Positions 53,511 to 64,000 of a stretch of 64,000 bases of DNA are shown here, piece by piece (the stretch's first letter is position 1; every line of letters starts with the position of its first letter). Both the position numbers and the translations under genes were made by a program. A model generated the notes under the pieces. That model saw nothing but the letters and a program-made list of their open reading frames with translations. It had not been told where the DNA came from and did not search any database. The stretch is taken from the NCBI GenBank assembly GCA_002633025.1, contig NMRB01000088.1:303896-367895 (forward strand), read 5' to 3'. The stretch is from Notospermus geniculatus (lineage: Eukaryota > Nemertea > Pilidiophora > Heteronemertea > Lineidae).

Positions 53511-53896
53511 TAACTTCTGTCCAACACTTTGGTCTTTCCTTGCTTATTGCTGAGATTTTTGCTGGTCTCTTGTCACATTTATGGATTTCTCATGGGAAGA
53601 GTTCCAAAGTTCTTCCCCTCCAAGATAAACCATCCGACATGAACGATGACCCACATCAACCCAGTGTTCACAAAGATGATGAAGGGGCAATTACCATGTC
53701 CCCTATCACCACTTTTTCATAACTGCATCTGATGTCAGCTCAACGCTGCTTCGGCCAGGGAGTCATATTAAGTGTAGAACCTTCGTCAAGCTGTGTTCAG
53801 CTGATCCGGCACATCGACACTTCCAGCTGCAGTCTTGGCCCAAATGATCATTAACAACAAGGACCCTTCGATTCCATACCCATTTGTTGTTAGATT

Positions 53897-54500
53897 NNNN
53901 NNNNNNNNNNNNNNNNNNNNNNNNNNNNNNNNNNNNNNNNNNNNNNNNNNNNNNNNNNNNNNNNNNNNNNNNNNNNNNNNNNNNNNNNNNNNNNNNNNNN
54001 NNNNNNNNNNNNNNNNNNNNNNNNNNNNNNNNNNNNNNNNNNNNNNNNNNNNNNNNNNNNNNNNNNNNNNNNNNNNNNNNNNNNNNNNNNNNNNNNNNNN
54101 NNNNNNNNNNNNNNNNNNNNNNNNNNNNNNNNNNNNNNNNNNNNNNNNNNNNNNNNNNNNNNNNNNNNNNNNNNNNNNNNNNNNNNNNNNNNNNNNNNNN
54201 NNNNNNNNNNNNNNNNNNNNNNNNNNNNNNNNNNNNNNNNNNNNNNNNNNNNNNNNNNNNNNNNNNNNNNNNNNNNNNNNNNNNNNNNNNNNNNNNNNNN
54301 NNNNNNNNNNNNNNNNNNNNNNNNNNNNNNNNNNNNNNNNNNNNNNNNNNNNNNNNNNNNNNNNNNNNNNNNNNNNNNNNNNNNNNNNNNNNNNNNNNNN
54401 NNNNNNNNNNNNNNNNNNNNNNNNNNNNNNNNNNNNNNNNNNNNNNNNNNNNNNNNNNNNNNNNNNNNNNNNNNNNNNNNNNNNNNNNNNNNNNNNNNNN
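53897..54500. other. assembly gap
   Basis: 604 Ns. Confidence 1.
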
Positions 54501-55780
54501 TTTTTTTATCATGGGCTTGTAGAGTGGGTTGGATTTTGTGTATATTCCAGGTTTTTCTATGAAAAAGCCATATGTTGACCCTTGCCTGCGCGGACAAAAC
54601 CTAATGAAGAAAATCATACTAAAACAAAAGAGCTAATTAGTCATTTATGTCATCAAAAATAATGTCTATTGCCCTTCATTCATCCCTCCAAGTTTCAGAA
54701 ACATAACTTGACAGGGATCCCAAATGTGGAATTTGATCTTAAACCCCCATGACCTTTATAGACATGCAATGGGCATCTAAATTGAGCAGCAACAAATTTC
54801 AGACAAGCTCGTTCCAGGCTGATTAATCAACACACTGTACAGTGCATACACTGCTCGTTGACTACGTATGTCGAAGATGGAAGAGTGGCCAATGGACAGA
54901 CATGGCAGAACCCAGTTGCAGCAAGTCCCCTGCGGTCAATCAACCAGCGGAGGACAATATTAGAGGGGAAGAAACACAGACTGGTTACAAGTTTATTCCT
55001 TAGATCCATCAGCTAAAGTACTCTCCCATTCATTACGATGATTAAATCGATCATTCGCTTAGTCCAGTGCCATCCAATGCTCTCATTCTGGAGTAAAAAT
55101 AAATTACTTTTGAGCAAGGCTCGTCACAGAAGTACCAACTTCCACTCATCTCATGAACTGGGATGGTTTCGTTTATCTGGCGATTCCTATTAACGCTATT
55201 ATTTTCTTATACCAATCTTTTGTTGGTGATGATTTATCATCCTTTAAAACTATAATCTCTGTTGTTTTTCCAATGCATCCTGATGCAAGTAGCGCCAACT
55301 TGTTCTTCATTCACACTCAATCAAATCCGCAGCTGCTTCAGCGCCGAATTTTGAGTGGGATGAATTGACCCAAAGACAATAAAAAGTCCAAGAATTCCAA
55401 GCATTGAGGAACTTTTTCCGGCAAATAGCAGCAAAATATATCAGACGATGCTAAATCCCATTGGCATGTTTTGCCCTGACTGCATAGTGAAGTGGATTTA
55501 CACTGGCATTAATTGTTTAAAACAATAGACACTTTGCCTCCATCTAATCATCCAAGATGCAGCATGGTCTCTTTGATAATTAGCCAAAAAATCTGTTGAG
55601 TTGATTGCTGCTGTAATTTTGCATTTCGCTATAAGAGAATGAAAGTGGATGCAAGTCAAGCAGGCACCATCCATGGCCAATCGATTCTGTCTCAAGTGGG
55701 GAATGCAAGTGTCAATAAAGTTTGCATGTGAGGAGCACGGATACATGTATCATGACCGATACGCGATCGGCTCTCTAACT
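54501..55780. other. no gene recognised
   Basis: AT-rich; open frames at 55153-55368 (plus) and 55498-55746 (minus) have no supporting splice sites. Confidence 0.45.
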
Positions 55781-55784
55781 ACAT

Positions 55785-56282
55785 GTACAATCTCGGTCAG
55801 AAGTTATTAACCACCAGATATTTGTAAATTACTCCGTGATCCTCCAATATTTTTTCACCAATTTTTTATGCATGGTAGTTAGACCATTTGTCCATCATTA
55901 GGCGCAATGATTTTTCTGATCAATAGACCGACTTCGATTTTACCGCAGTTCGAAGCCAGATTGAGATTTTCGGAAACTCCGCATTTCCTGAAAATTTTCA
56001 CCTGTAAAATCTTCCAGTGTCTTCATAGATGGATATCATCATCAAAAATTTTCAAAATATTTGATTTTTTAACTTAAAAATGGCAACTTTGTTGGGATTT
56101 TTGCACTTTTCTTTCAAGTCAAATGACCAGCAGTCTGAGATGATGAGAAAAATCAACGCCCAATGATGGACAAATGGTCTAACTACATGTACCATGCGAC
56201 AATGGTGAAAAAATATCGGGGGATCACCGAGTAATTTACAAATATCCAGTTAGTGGTTAATAACTTCTCACCGAGATTGTAC
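55785..56282. mobile_element. ~498-bp foldback
   Basis: Arms of about 115 bp: GTACAATCTCGGTCAGAAGT ... GGTTAATAACTTCTCACCGA; both contain ATTTGTAAATTACTC and CCATTTGTCCATCATT. Confidence 0.85.
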
Positions 56283-56742
56283 GTTACTGAGGCTTATTTT
56301 CTACAGGAATGAAAGTGCGATACAGATCCTTGTTATCTCTACTCATGCCCTTACTGAATACCATAGCTTTTTTCTATGGAACGAATTCATGAAATTCTGG
56401 CCACTACATGTATATTTATATAGATACTAAAGCTGACTTTGCTAATCCTTCCAAGGTTGCAATACCATCCGTTTATGATACTCGAGAGTGAAATTAATAT
56501 CGAATTGGTATGGTTTGGCTGACTATCAGAACCACTAAGGTCAAGCAAGCAAGCCTTCATGAATGATAGCAAATGCAATGATGCGTCTGGGTGGTCGGAA
56601 CTTATTTAAAGAAGGAAAAAAGAACCCTGCTGATATTTTGATAGCGTACTTTTTTTTGATAGCATATTTTGATAGCGTACAGAATATCAAGTGACGTACC
56701 GGTATACTCTGCCAAAGGTGCGCTTTTAAGTATGGGTAATAC

Positions 56743-57255
56743 CAAGAATATATAAGTACCAAGAATGTACAACTCAGTAATCAATCAAAAGGGTGGGCAT
56801 TAGGTTACTATTTCTGATAATAGAGGGCGTACGGTAATTATAGGCCTTCTAATTAAATAACCAATGTTTAGATTTAAGGGTTGCTGACTGAATTGTATTA
56901 TTTAGAATAACGTCAATATTCTTATGTAAAGTTACAGACATATTACTGGCATACAATTTTTTTTTGATTTTGGTGAAACCATGGATTTGTTGTTTAGGTC
57001 AGAGTGCCCGACCCAGAGATCAAGTACGATATCAATTTGTCGAAAATATGGTCCATTCAAAACTACTCTGTAGCTCGGTTATTTCTGAGCGCATATAACT
57101 GCGGGAGGTGTCATTTTGTTCGTAATGATCTTCTCTACACAATAATCCTTCACAAATTAAGATCCCTTCAGTTATAGGGTCACCAGAGGCAAATTAGTAA
57201 ACTCACTTTTGGCACATATTTGGAGTTGTACATTCTTGGTACTTATATATTCTTG
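56743..57255. mobile_element. 513-bp foldback with 7-bp duplication, copy 2
   Basis: Ends CAAGAATATATAAGTACCAA / TTGGTACTTATATATTCTTG; GTAATAC at 56736-56742 and 57256-57262 (extendable to 8-9 bp). Sister of 38022-38539. Confidence 0.9.
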
Positions 57256-57461
57256 GTAATACCCTATTCAAAACAGTTTGTAAAAACAAGGAACTCTTCA
57301 GGCAGCCAAGTAGAGCACACTAAAAAGAAGTGCTTAAAACAAAATCGCAGGAATATGATGACATCAATATTTTACTACTCTACAGGGAAAAAATAATTTA
57401 TATCACAGCTATTGTAAGAGAAAGTGGTACGTTTTGGCCAAGATTTAGTGAACAATTTCCA

Positions 57462-57722
57462 GGTCCCATTCATAAAACCTAGTGGTACAAGGCTTAGTTA
57501 CTTGCTAAAGTGATTGGCTCTCTAGCATTCAATACTTGACAATGTCATTTTCATTATGGGCCACTAATGCTTTGCCTTGGCCCATGTTTATCCTGCATGG
57601 ATTGTTTCAATTAATTGTCAAATAAAATTCTTATCTATCTAAAAGTGCCCAGTTTGTACAGGCCAATGTGCACAACTATAGCAACCAACTAAGCTAGCAA
57701 GATTTTATGAATATCATCGGCC
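57462..57722. mobile_element. GGCCC-family foldback
   Basis: Left arm GGTCCCATTCATAAAACCTA, right arm CTAGCAAGATTTTATGAATA; uninterrupted relative of 45722-46088. Confidence 0.65.
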
Positions 57723-58291
57723 GTGAATTCTAATTACTAGTAAGAAGTTATGCTGCAGCGGAGATCCATTTCAGTCAGTAATATCACTAATCAGTTTCTA
57801 TAATCCTTCATCAAGAAAGAATTTTTAAAAACTTTAATGAGAATAACTGAAGAGAGTAAAAAAACCACTGATGGAGCCTTGGCGTGGCACAAAATCAATG
57901 GTAAAAAAATTCACGTTCATCAAGATGAAATTGATAATTTGTATCTTCCATGTCTTGCATTCTAAAGTCTCATTTTATGAAAAGGCCAATGGGTACTGAC
58001 AGATATAGTGGTTATCTGATATGCCGAGGGAGAAATTGAAATTCAATGACGCTTGTCGGCAAGCCAACTCCACGTGTTGGAATATTATGGTGAATGGATC
58101 CTTGGAGATACACGGATGTAATTTGAAAGCAAATTGAAATCTCTTTTTGTCACCTCAATGGCTGGCTATGGCTTCCCGGCTGGCTGAGTCTCCTTCAGAA
58201 TAGAATATGAAGTCCTCAAAGATTGGTTCTCGGTACTCTACCTCGAGACCCTAAATTGCACACCGGCGTAAAAAAAGGTTAATGTAGGCTA

Positions 58292-58839
58292 CATGTACTG
58301 TACATATGTACAGTCATGGACATAACTTTATCTACATCTGATACCTTGAATATTTCAAATGCTACTAAGGCCAATTTTAACACGGTTTGTTCCACGAAAG
58401 TACATCTTGTTGGTCATATTTCTGCATCAAAATTTTGGAAATATCGAAATGTCATATAATTATGTAGTAGCTCATCAGAAAAAAATCTTAAAAATCAACA
58501 TTTTTATTATCTAACTTTTTGTGATTTTTGAAGCAGTTTTGATATAGTCTTGAACTTTCTACGGATTTTGGGCTTTGTTTCATCAAAATACGTCGAGTGG
58601 TTGCTGAGATATTTGAGATTATCAAAAGTTTGATAATTTGAGATTTTCAGGCTTTTAGGAAATTTTGAAAAATGAAATATGAAATTTCCAAAATCTTGAT
58701 GCGGAAATATGACAACAAGATGTACTTTCATGTGGAATAAACCTTGTTAAAATTGCCCTAGTAGTGTTTGAAACATTCAAGGTCCGTATCAGGTGTAGAT
58801 TTATGTCTGTACATGACTGTACATACATGCATGTACATG
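58292..58839. mobile_element. ~548-bp foldback
   Basis: Arms of about 150 bp share GACATAACTTTATCTACATC..., TTGAATATTTCAAATGCTAC, and AGTACATCTTGTTGGTCATA, in inverted order. AT-rich centre. Confidence 0.85.
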
Positions 58840-58885
58840 AGCCGTGGTGGGAACACAGATGAATAAAGAGTGAATGATTGAACGC

Positions 58886-58978
58886 ATCCTCCCACCGCAG
58901 GGCTATGGTCTCGCTCCTCTTCATACGCTCACACACACGTATGAAGAGGAGCGAGACCAAAGCCCTGCGATGGGAGAA
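58886..58978. mobile_element. short-loop hairpin element, copy 2
   Basis: TCCTCCCACCGCAGGGCTAT, GGTCTCGCTCCTCTTCATAC mirrored with an ACACACAC loop. Best-preserved member of the family. Confidence 0.85.
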
Positions 58979-59234
58979 TGGATTGAACGACTAATTCCAT
59001 CTGCAGAGGAAACAGAGGCAAATATTTACAGTGTGATCATGACTGCGATAACTTTCACTGCAATAGCCAGTGGACAAAAAGCAACCTGCATCATCAATGT
59101 TGGGCAGGTGACAAAGCCGCTGGCCTTAAGTGCCAACTTGATTAATTCCTACAGGTCGAGGTCAAAATAATTAGGCAGATAGTCATCAAACTAATGGATG
59201 GGGACAAAGCTGAATGACGTCAGTTTGTAATTTA

Positions 59235-59969
59235 GGCCACATAAAAAAATGGTGATCGTCCTTTTCTCGGGGAGGAGGTGGGTTGGAGAGGCTTTTTTAT
59301 TTTTTTTTACAGCGAATTGGCATGAAGAATGAGTCAATGGTAACAACTAAATGCCCTGAAATCGTGTCCTTTGTATCCCAGGTGCGATATAAACTCCCTA
59401 CGCAGTTGTGAGTCGCGCCCCCTTCGGTTTACTCGCTCTCCACAACTGCTTAACTTCGTAAATTTTGCCGCCTTCGGTCAACAGATGGCGCTGAGAGAGT
59501 CGACCAATGAGAGCATCGAGCAACCGGTAACCAAGCTGGCCTGAGACACTTTTTCATTGGCCGAGCGGTTCGTAGCCATGATTGCACAAGAACATCCGTC
59601 GCCAACGGGCCAAAGCTGAAAGCAGCGTGCTGATAGGCTGTAAAACTCGCGCCAGGCCCTGACGCCATCTGTTGACCAAACGCGGCGACTTCCACGAAGT
59701 AAAGCAGTTGTGAAGAGCCGGGGGTAAACCGAAGGGGGCGCGACTCACAACTGCGTAGGGAGTTTAGGTGCGATATGAACTGAAGAACAAGTGATGTCAA
59801 TGGTCAAAATACATGTACATTTAAGAGCGCAATTTGAAGGTTTGGGGGGGATTTGGGGGGAAATTATTTTTGAAAAAATTTTTTTTATTTTTTTTGAAAA
59901 AAACGGGGTCAGGGGCCGTTTTCGCGGGTCGGGCGGGGACGATCACCACCTTTCTTTTTTTATGTGGCC
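59235..59969. mobile_element. TTA-flanked element containing a nested foldback
   Basis: Ends GGCCACATAAAAAAATGGTG then ATCGTCC / GGACGATCACCACC...TTTTTTTATGTGGCC; TTA at 59232-59234 and 59970-59972. G-rich strands inside the right end. Confidence 0.8.
59391..59765. mobile_element. 375-bp foldback with 11-bp target duplication
   Basis: Ends AAACTCCCTACGCAGTTGTG / CACAACTGCGTAGGGAGTTT; AGGTGCGATAT at 59380-59390 and 59766-59776. A 9-11-bp duplication with long inverted repeats fits Mutator-like elements. Its long minus frame is not gene-like. Confidence 0.88.
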
Positions 59970-59999
59970 TTATGGTTCAATTTTGTTAGTACCCTTTGT

Positions 60000-60910
60000 C
60001 CGCAGCCACCAGCTTCATGAAATCGACAATACTGAAAGGTGCCTCTGCTGATGGCCATTCAATATTTACTCCATACTAATCCGAAATTCATAGGCGAGTG
60101 ATGGTTTTATATCACGTGCCGGGACACATGCCGGGACACATTTTCACGATATCTGACCTTCAGAGTAGGCAGTAATCAATGAAGTCCATCAAAATTTCAT
60201 TATCAATTGATCGAATTATTTGTGCTGATAGTATCGAGATGGTGGTATGATCACGCCAGGACGTGACGACGAACAGAGATGGTGGTTTATGAGTTCGGAA
60301 AGATCGATTGCCACATCGCGAGTCGGTACATGGTGAAAAATCTTTTGAATGTGACTGTTCGTGACGCATATTTGACGAACCCAGAAAAAAGAAAAACCAT
60401 TGTTGTGAACATGGTTTTCAACGTTAGAGACTAGCGATCCAAGATTGGGCTGTATACTGAGAGTCGCTTTATCTGAGAATCAACTTCGAGATTGAATCTG
60501 ATTTGAAAAATACATGTACGTAAGATCACCAGCAAGGAATTTGCAAGCACAACAAGGTAAAAAACGTATTCCAAGGCAATGTATTGCATGATGCACAGCC
60601 TGCATTTTCTAATACATTTACCACCCATAATGATGTAATAGAAAGGGGAAAAAATCGGTTCAAGACTGAACAAATAAATTAAACTAATTACAATTTTCTC
60701 AGGAGTGCTTTATTGTTCGTTCATGTCATGAATGTCTAATGTAATGAAAATAGAAATCCGAAAGAGATTCCCAGCTCTCGGCTAAGTTTTATTGATTCCT
60801 TCAGCAACTTGGCCGAAAATTTTCATCCGGTGCACAATGATTGTCAAGCTTTTTACCTCTGCCACCAATCTCGGTGGTCATCATGAAGGCTTCCCGGACC
60901 CAGCAAAAAC
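60000..60910. other. no gene recognised
   Basis: Unique AT-rich sequence; nothing supported. Confidence 0.5.
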
Positions 60911-60917
60911 GGATCTG

Positions 60918-61074
60918 GAGCCGACTGCACAAAAGTTGAAAAGATAAAAGTCTGTTAATTTAACTTTTCCTGTTAAAATCCCTAACTTGGTGTTAATGTA
61001 CAAAACTAACATTTTGGGATAAGTCAACGCCAAGATAAACTAACAGTGATTTTTAACTTTTGTGCAACCGGCCC
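60918..61074. mobile_element. MITE, GGCCC/TTGCACAAAAG family
   Basis: Ends GAGCCGACTGCACAAAAGTT / AACTTTTGTGCAACCGGCCC; CTG at 60915-60917 and 61075-61077. Related at its ends to 10295-10428. Confidence 0.8.
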
Positions 61075-61443
61075 CTGAAGTTTACGGCCGTGTAACGCAT
61101 GTCAAGGGACTCCCACATCATGATGAAGGGCACAGTGGAGCGAACACGGGAACAAGCGGGCTACTTAAGTGGTAGTGTTGAGTGACATCAAATAGGAATG
61201 GACTGGCCTCACCACCAACAATAATCCGGGCGATAGAGACTAGGGTCCTGTGGAAGAGCGTACTAGTATATCATGGAAATGAAACCCTAATGGGAACCAT
61301 TAGGAAATATGTTTCATGATTTGTTCTATTCGTGTGGGTCCAATTAGAACTCGTATACACTACATGCATATACACTGAAAAACTCTGCTTCGTCAAAATG
61401 ACGAACTTAGGTTCGTTTTCCACTTATCACCAAACTGAGTATC

Positions 61444-61564
61444 TAATTCGTCGAAATGACAATCCACGGTTCGTCATTTGGACGAACCTTGTTAGAGATT
61501 GTTTGAGATACAACAAGGGTTCGTCCAAATGACGAACCGTGGATTTGTCATTTTGACGAATTAA
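61444..61564. mobile_element. 121-bp hairpin with ~50-bp arms
   Basis: Arms TAATTCGTCGAAATGACAAT then CCACGGTTCGTCATTTGG mirrored; loop about 18 nt. Palindromic GTTCGTC/GACGAAC cores recur, also just upstream at 61391-61413. Confidence 0.85.
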
Positions 61565-61599
61565 CATGTANATAAGCCATGTAAACGGCGACTTGACAA

Positions 61600-62290
61600 T
61601 GAGCGACACACAGAGAAACAGTGAGTCTGTTTCCCAGTGTGTTCCAAACAATGGGAATCACACAGAAAAATGGCCACACTGAAAAACGTTACACGTGTAT
61701 TCAGCAGCGGAATATGAAGAATCCTAGGGCAAAGTCCATGAAATTTAGTTCACACCTTCTTCGACAACAGACCTAGACGTTGATAATCATTAGACATAAG
61801 GAGCAATAACGTTCCTTATTTAGACACAATCCAGCTGTTGACGTCCAGCGTTAAAACCTTCTGACAGCCCAAGAGGTAATAACACTGGAAGAATGTTTAC
61901 AATAGAATCACATGGGAATCATCTCCCAGTAGAAATCAGGCAGGTGAACTTCATCGAGTAAAGAGATGAATACAATACGGCTAATTCGAGAGTGCCAGGA
62001 GACCATCTGGACACTGTACGCTTAGAAGTTTGGAGATAGCCAGTAGATACAGCATCTCAGTAGTCATGGTAGTGGATGTACTGAACTGGGTTTCTACACG
62101 GGCACTGGTAGGCTACGTAGTAGGCCTATACGAGACATACCGAGTATCTTAACATAAACGACGTACAGTCCTTGAAACCATTTCGAAATTTCATCTTAAT
62201 TCGTCCAGCATCACCAACTGTCCCAACGGCAGATCTATAAACTAGAGTGGTGCCATGGGTCATGGAAAAAATGTCTTTCGGGCTATATTT
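61600..62290. other. no gene recognised
   Basis: Nothing supported; one N at 61571 just before. Confidence 0.5.
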
Positions 62291-62299
62291 TTTTACGTG

Positions 62300-62515
62300 A
62301 CCCATCGTATCATCTAGTGCATCAACCAGCCGCTCGGTATCGCCGCCATTATGGTATGTTGGGCGTTAGCACGCAGATTATCGCGGGAAATTTGCTGCAC
62401 CAGGTTATCTTAGGAACACGTGCCGCTAGGTGCCGTATGGTCTACAGTTTGTCCATGAACCATAGTATCATTTAGTTCATCAACCTATCGCTAGGTGTCG
62501 CCGCCATATGATATG
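62300..62515 (+). repeat. two diverged ~60-bp copies
   Basis: CATCGTATCATCTAGTGCAT then CAACC...CGCCGCCATTATGGTATGTT recurs as CATAGTATCATTTAGTTCAT ... CGCCGCCATATGATATGTT. Confidence 0.6.
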
Positions 62516-62529
62516 TTATGTGGCTGTGG

Positions 62530-63905
62530 CTTGAACAAGAACTACATATGGTTAAACTCGACTTTCTTGTTCAAAGTGTGGCTTCATATTTTATGAAACA
62601 TGCGACGTCGACCTTTCCAAGGACAATAAAGGCACGTGGTTAGCATATCAGAAAAGAAGCTTTGATTAGCTGAGCGTGACACTGGTGAGAAGATCTCTCG
62701 AAAGACCGGACAACTTGTCAAGTCTTAACAGAATATGCCACCGACTTGGAATTGAACACCATAAAATTCACTTCAGGGTCCCACAGAGGCAAACTCAGGA
62801 ACGGTGTGCATACAGATCCACAGTCTGACGTCAACGTATGACATTCATAAGATCATTGTCGTTGATGACAGTGTTATTTGTTAGAAAGGGCATGTCTGAC
62901 GGTATGCCAGACGGATATAACTGAACAAAATTAACGCATCAACACTGAACTAAATTCCCTCAGGGCGGACTTCAAGCCATCATCCTATTGTTAAAGCCCC
63001 TCTGTATTAAACTTCACGGTATTTTCAAAGTGTAAGGAGAGCGCAGGCAGAGGTCTCATGGCCTTATGAATGTCCCCAAAATGCTTGCCTGGTACATTAT
63101 TCCATGAACTAGAGGCCAAAAATTCACTTATTGCTACCATCTCGAGGGACAAAGGGACACCTTATTTGTTTGAAAGTACCATACCCCTCGTCTCAGAAAA
63201 AACTTCAAGTCAAGTCAGCAATTTTCAGCTTTATTGTAGAAAATGGCCGCTCAATATATACGTACATGTACGCACTTATGAGAATCAAGGCCTAGTTTTT
63301 ATCAGCGCACAGTGAAAAAACTGCAGACAGGCCTCTTATGTATTCAGATAGAGCTTAGTACATACACGTTACTAACGCCATTGGCGAACGTAAGCACTTC
63401 CTGAATTAAATACAGTGTGGCTTTAAGGGCTGGCCAGATATCTCCCCTTGTCCTAGACTATTTAAAATATGTTCCTAACTTGCGATTCGAGTCCCAGTGG
63501 CTCTGAAAGGTAATATCCATGAGACTAACAAATCATGAAATCAGTGTCCGAAAATGTAACACATTTCTTGGGCTTATGGTTGTTTCTGTTATATGATATT
63601 TTTTCCTTCCTATCCCCTATTTAGCTGAGAATATACGATTATATATCAGCTCATATTGCACCAGAGGTCATTTACCAGATATCCTCTCAGCTATTCATAA
63701 ATTCATGAAGATGTGGCTGAATGATATGAACACTCTTGACCATTGACAACATAGAGAAAGGTCTGATGTAAAGGAGAGGGACGGATGATTTGCTTGGTAG
63801 AGATACTTTCTATGTATGCACCCTTAGTCAAAACGAGACACCCACACCTCTTCGCAAGGCTTAATTCGGTCATGCATTAGGTATATTAGTGAGTTTTTCC
63901 AACGG
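62530..63905. other. no gene recognised
   Basis: Unique sequence; an 81-codon frame at 63070-63315 has no splice support. Confidence 0.45.
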
Positions 63906-63911
63906 TCCGGT

Positions 63912-64000
63912 TAACCAATGACCAGCGTTTAGCAGGATTCATTCCATTGTTAAAGCCTATTCGAACAATAGACGAACCATCGCTAAACGTTGTCGTTGGC
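63912..64000. mobile_element. foldback truncated by the window edge
   Basis: ACCAATGACCAGCGTTTAGC on the left is imperfectly mirrored by GCTAAACGTTGTCGTTGG at the last bases. Confidence 0.5.

Noticed and set aside
59450-59800. 116-codon minus frame
   Set aside because: It lies within a foldback element and spans its arm and flank; no protein character beyond GC-rich openness.

Overview
This is an intron-rich, transposon-saturated stretch of animal nuclear DNA, not bacterial. It has no operons and no long single-exon genes. Coding signal comes as short open stretches bounded by GT/AG splice signals, and dozens of inverted-repeat (foldback/MITE) elements, two tRNA-derived SINEs, minisatellites and three assembly gaps (11966-12283, 41752-41925, 53897-54500) fill the rest. 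The palindromes TACATGTA and TAGGCCTA are very frequent. I associate that with marine invertebrates, echinoderms or other invertebrate deuterostomes first, but the species cannot be named from this window.

Genes: I could not assign a full gene. Candidate exons on the minus strand (47011-47095, 46788-46911, 39558-39672, 39153-39277, 26661-26731, 22616-22688, 13644-13804, 12987-13124, 8044-8267, 2451-2722) carry good splice signals, and several adjacent pairs have matching intron phase. One or more large minus-strand genes may therefore run through most of the window. The best pair is 47011-47095 with 46788-46911, separated by a 99-bp GTGAGT...AG intron. Exon 12987-13124 resembles the membrane-proximal part of an integrin alpha chain. 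Plus-strand candidate exons lie at 520-731, 19707-19959, 27841-28392, 29097-29274, 33099-33241, 33735-33941 and 41238-41447.

Mobile DNA, left to right: 1-2.7 kb holds a stack of five foldback elements and a MITE nested in another. 7-15 kb holds MITEs, a 54/38-bp minisatellite and a cluster of three related foldbacks. 17.4-18.8 kb has a 540-bp TTA-flanked element and a degenerate 100-bp satellite. 20 kb has an E-box-rich minisatellite. 24.4-28.3 kb holds two copies of a 370-bp element with 8-bp target duplications; one contains a SINE and the other interrupts a candidate terminal exon. 30-36 kb and 44-46 kb hold further foldbacks, some nested, and a second SINE. 47.5-48.3 kb is a TTAA-flanked element. 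55-61 kb is again dominated by foldbacks, including one element nested in another.

The most interesting locus is 51464-52523. It is a 1,060-bp element with 252-bp terminal inverted repeats that look identical, a 5-bp target duplication (CTAAT), about ten copies of a GAGTTACC motif, and a two-exon gene for a 79-residue C2H2 zinc-finger protein. The first exon of that gene lies inside the inverted repeat. Two other insertions bear directly on genes: a MITE at 2531-2683 that adds 52 codons to an exon without breaking its frame, and an element at 27952-28325 that supplies a premature stop codon to an exon.
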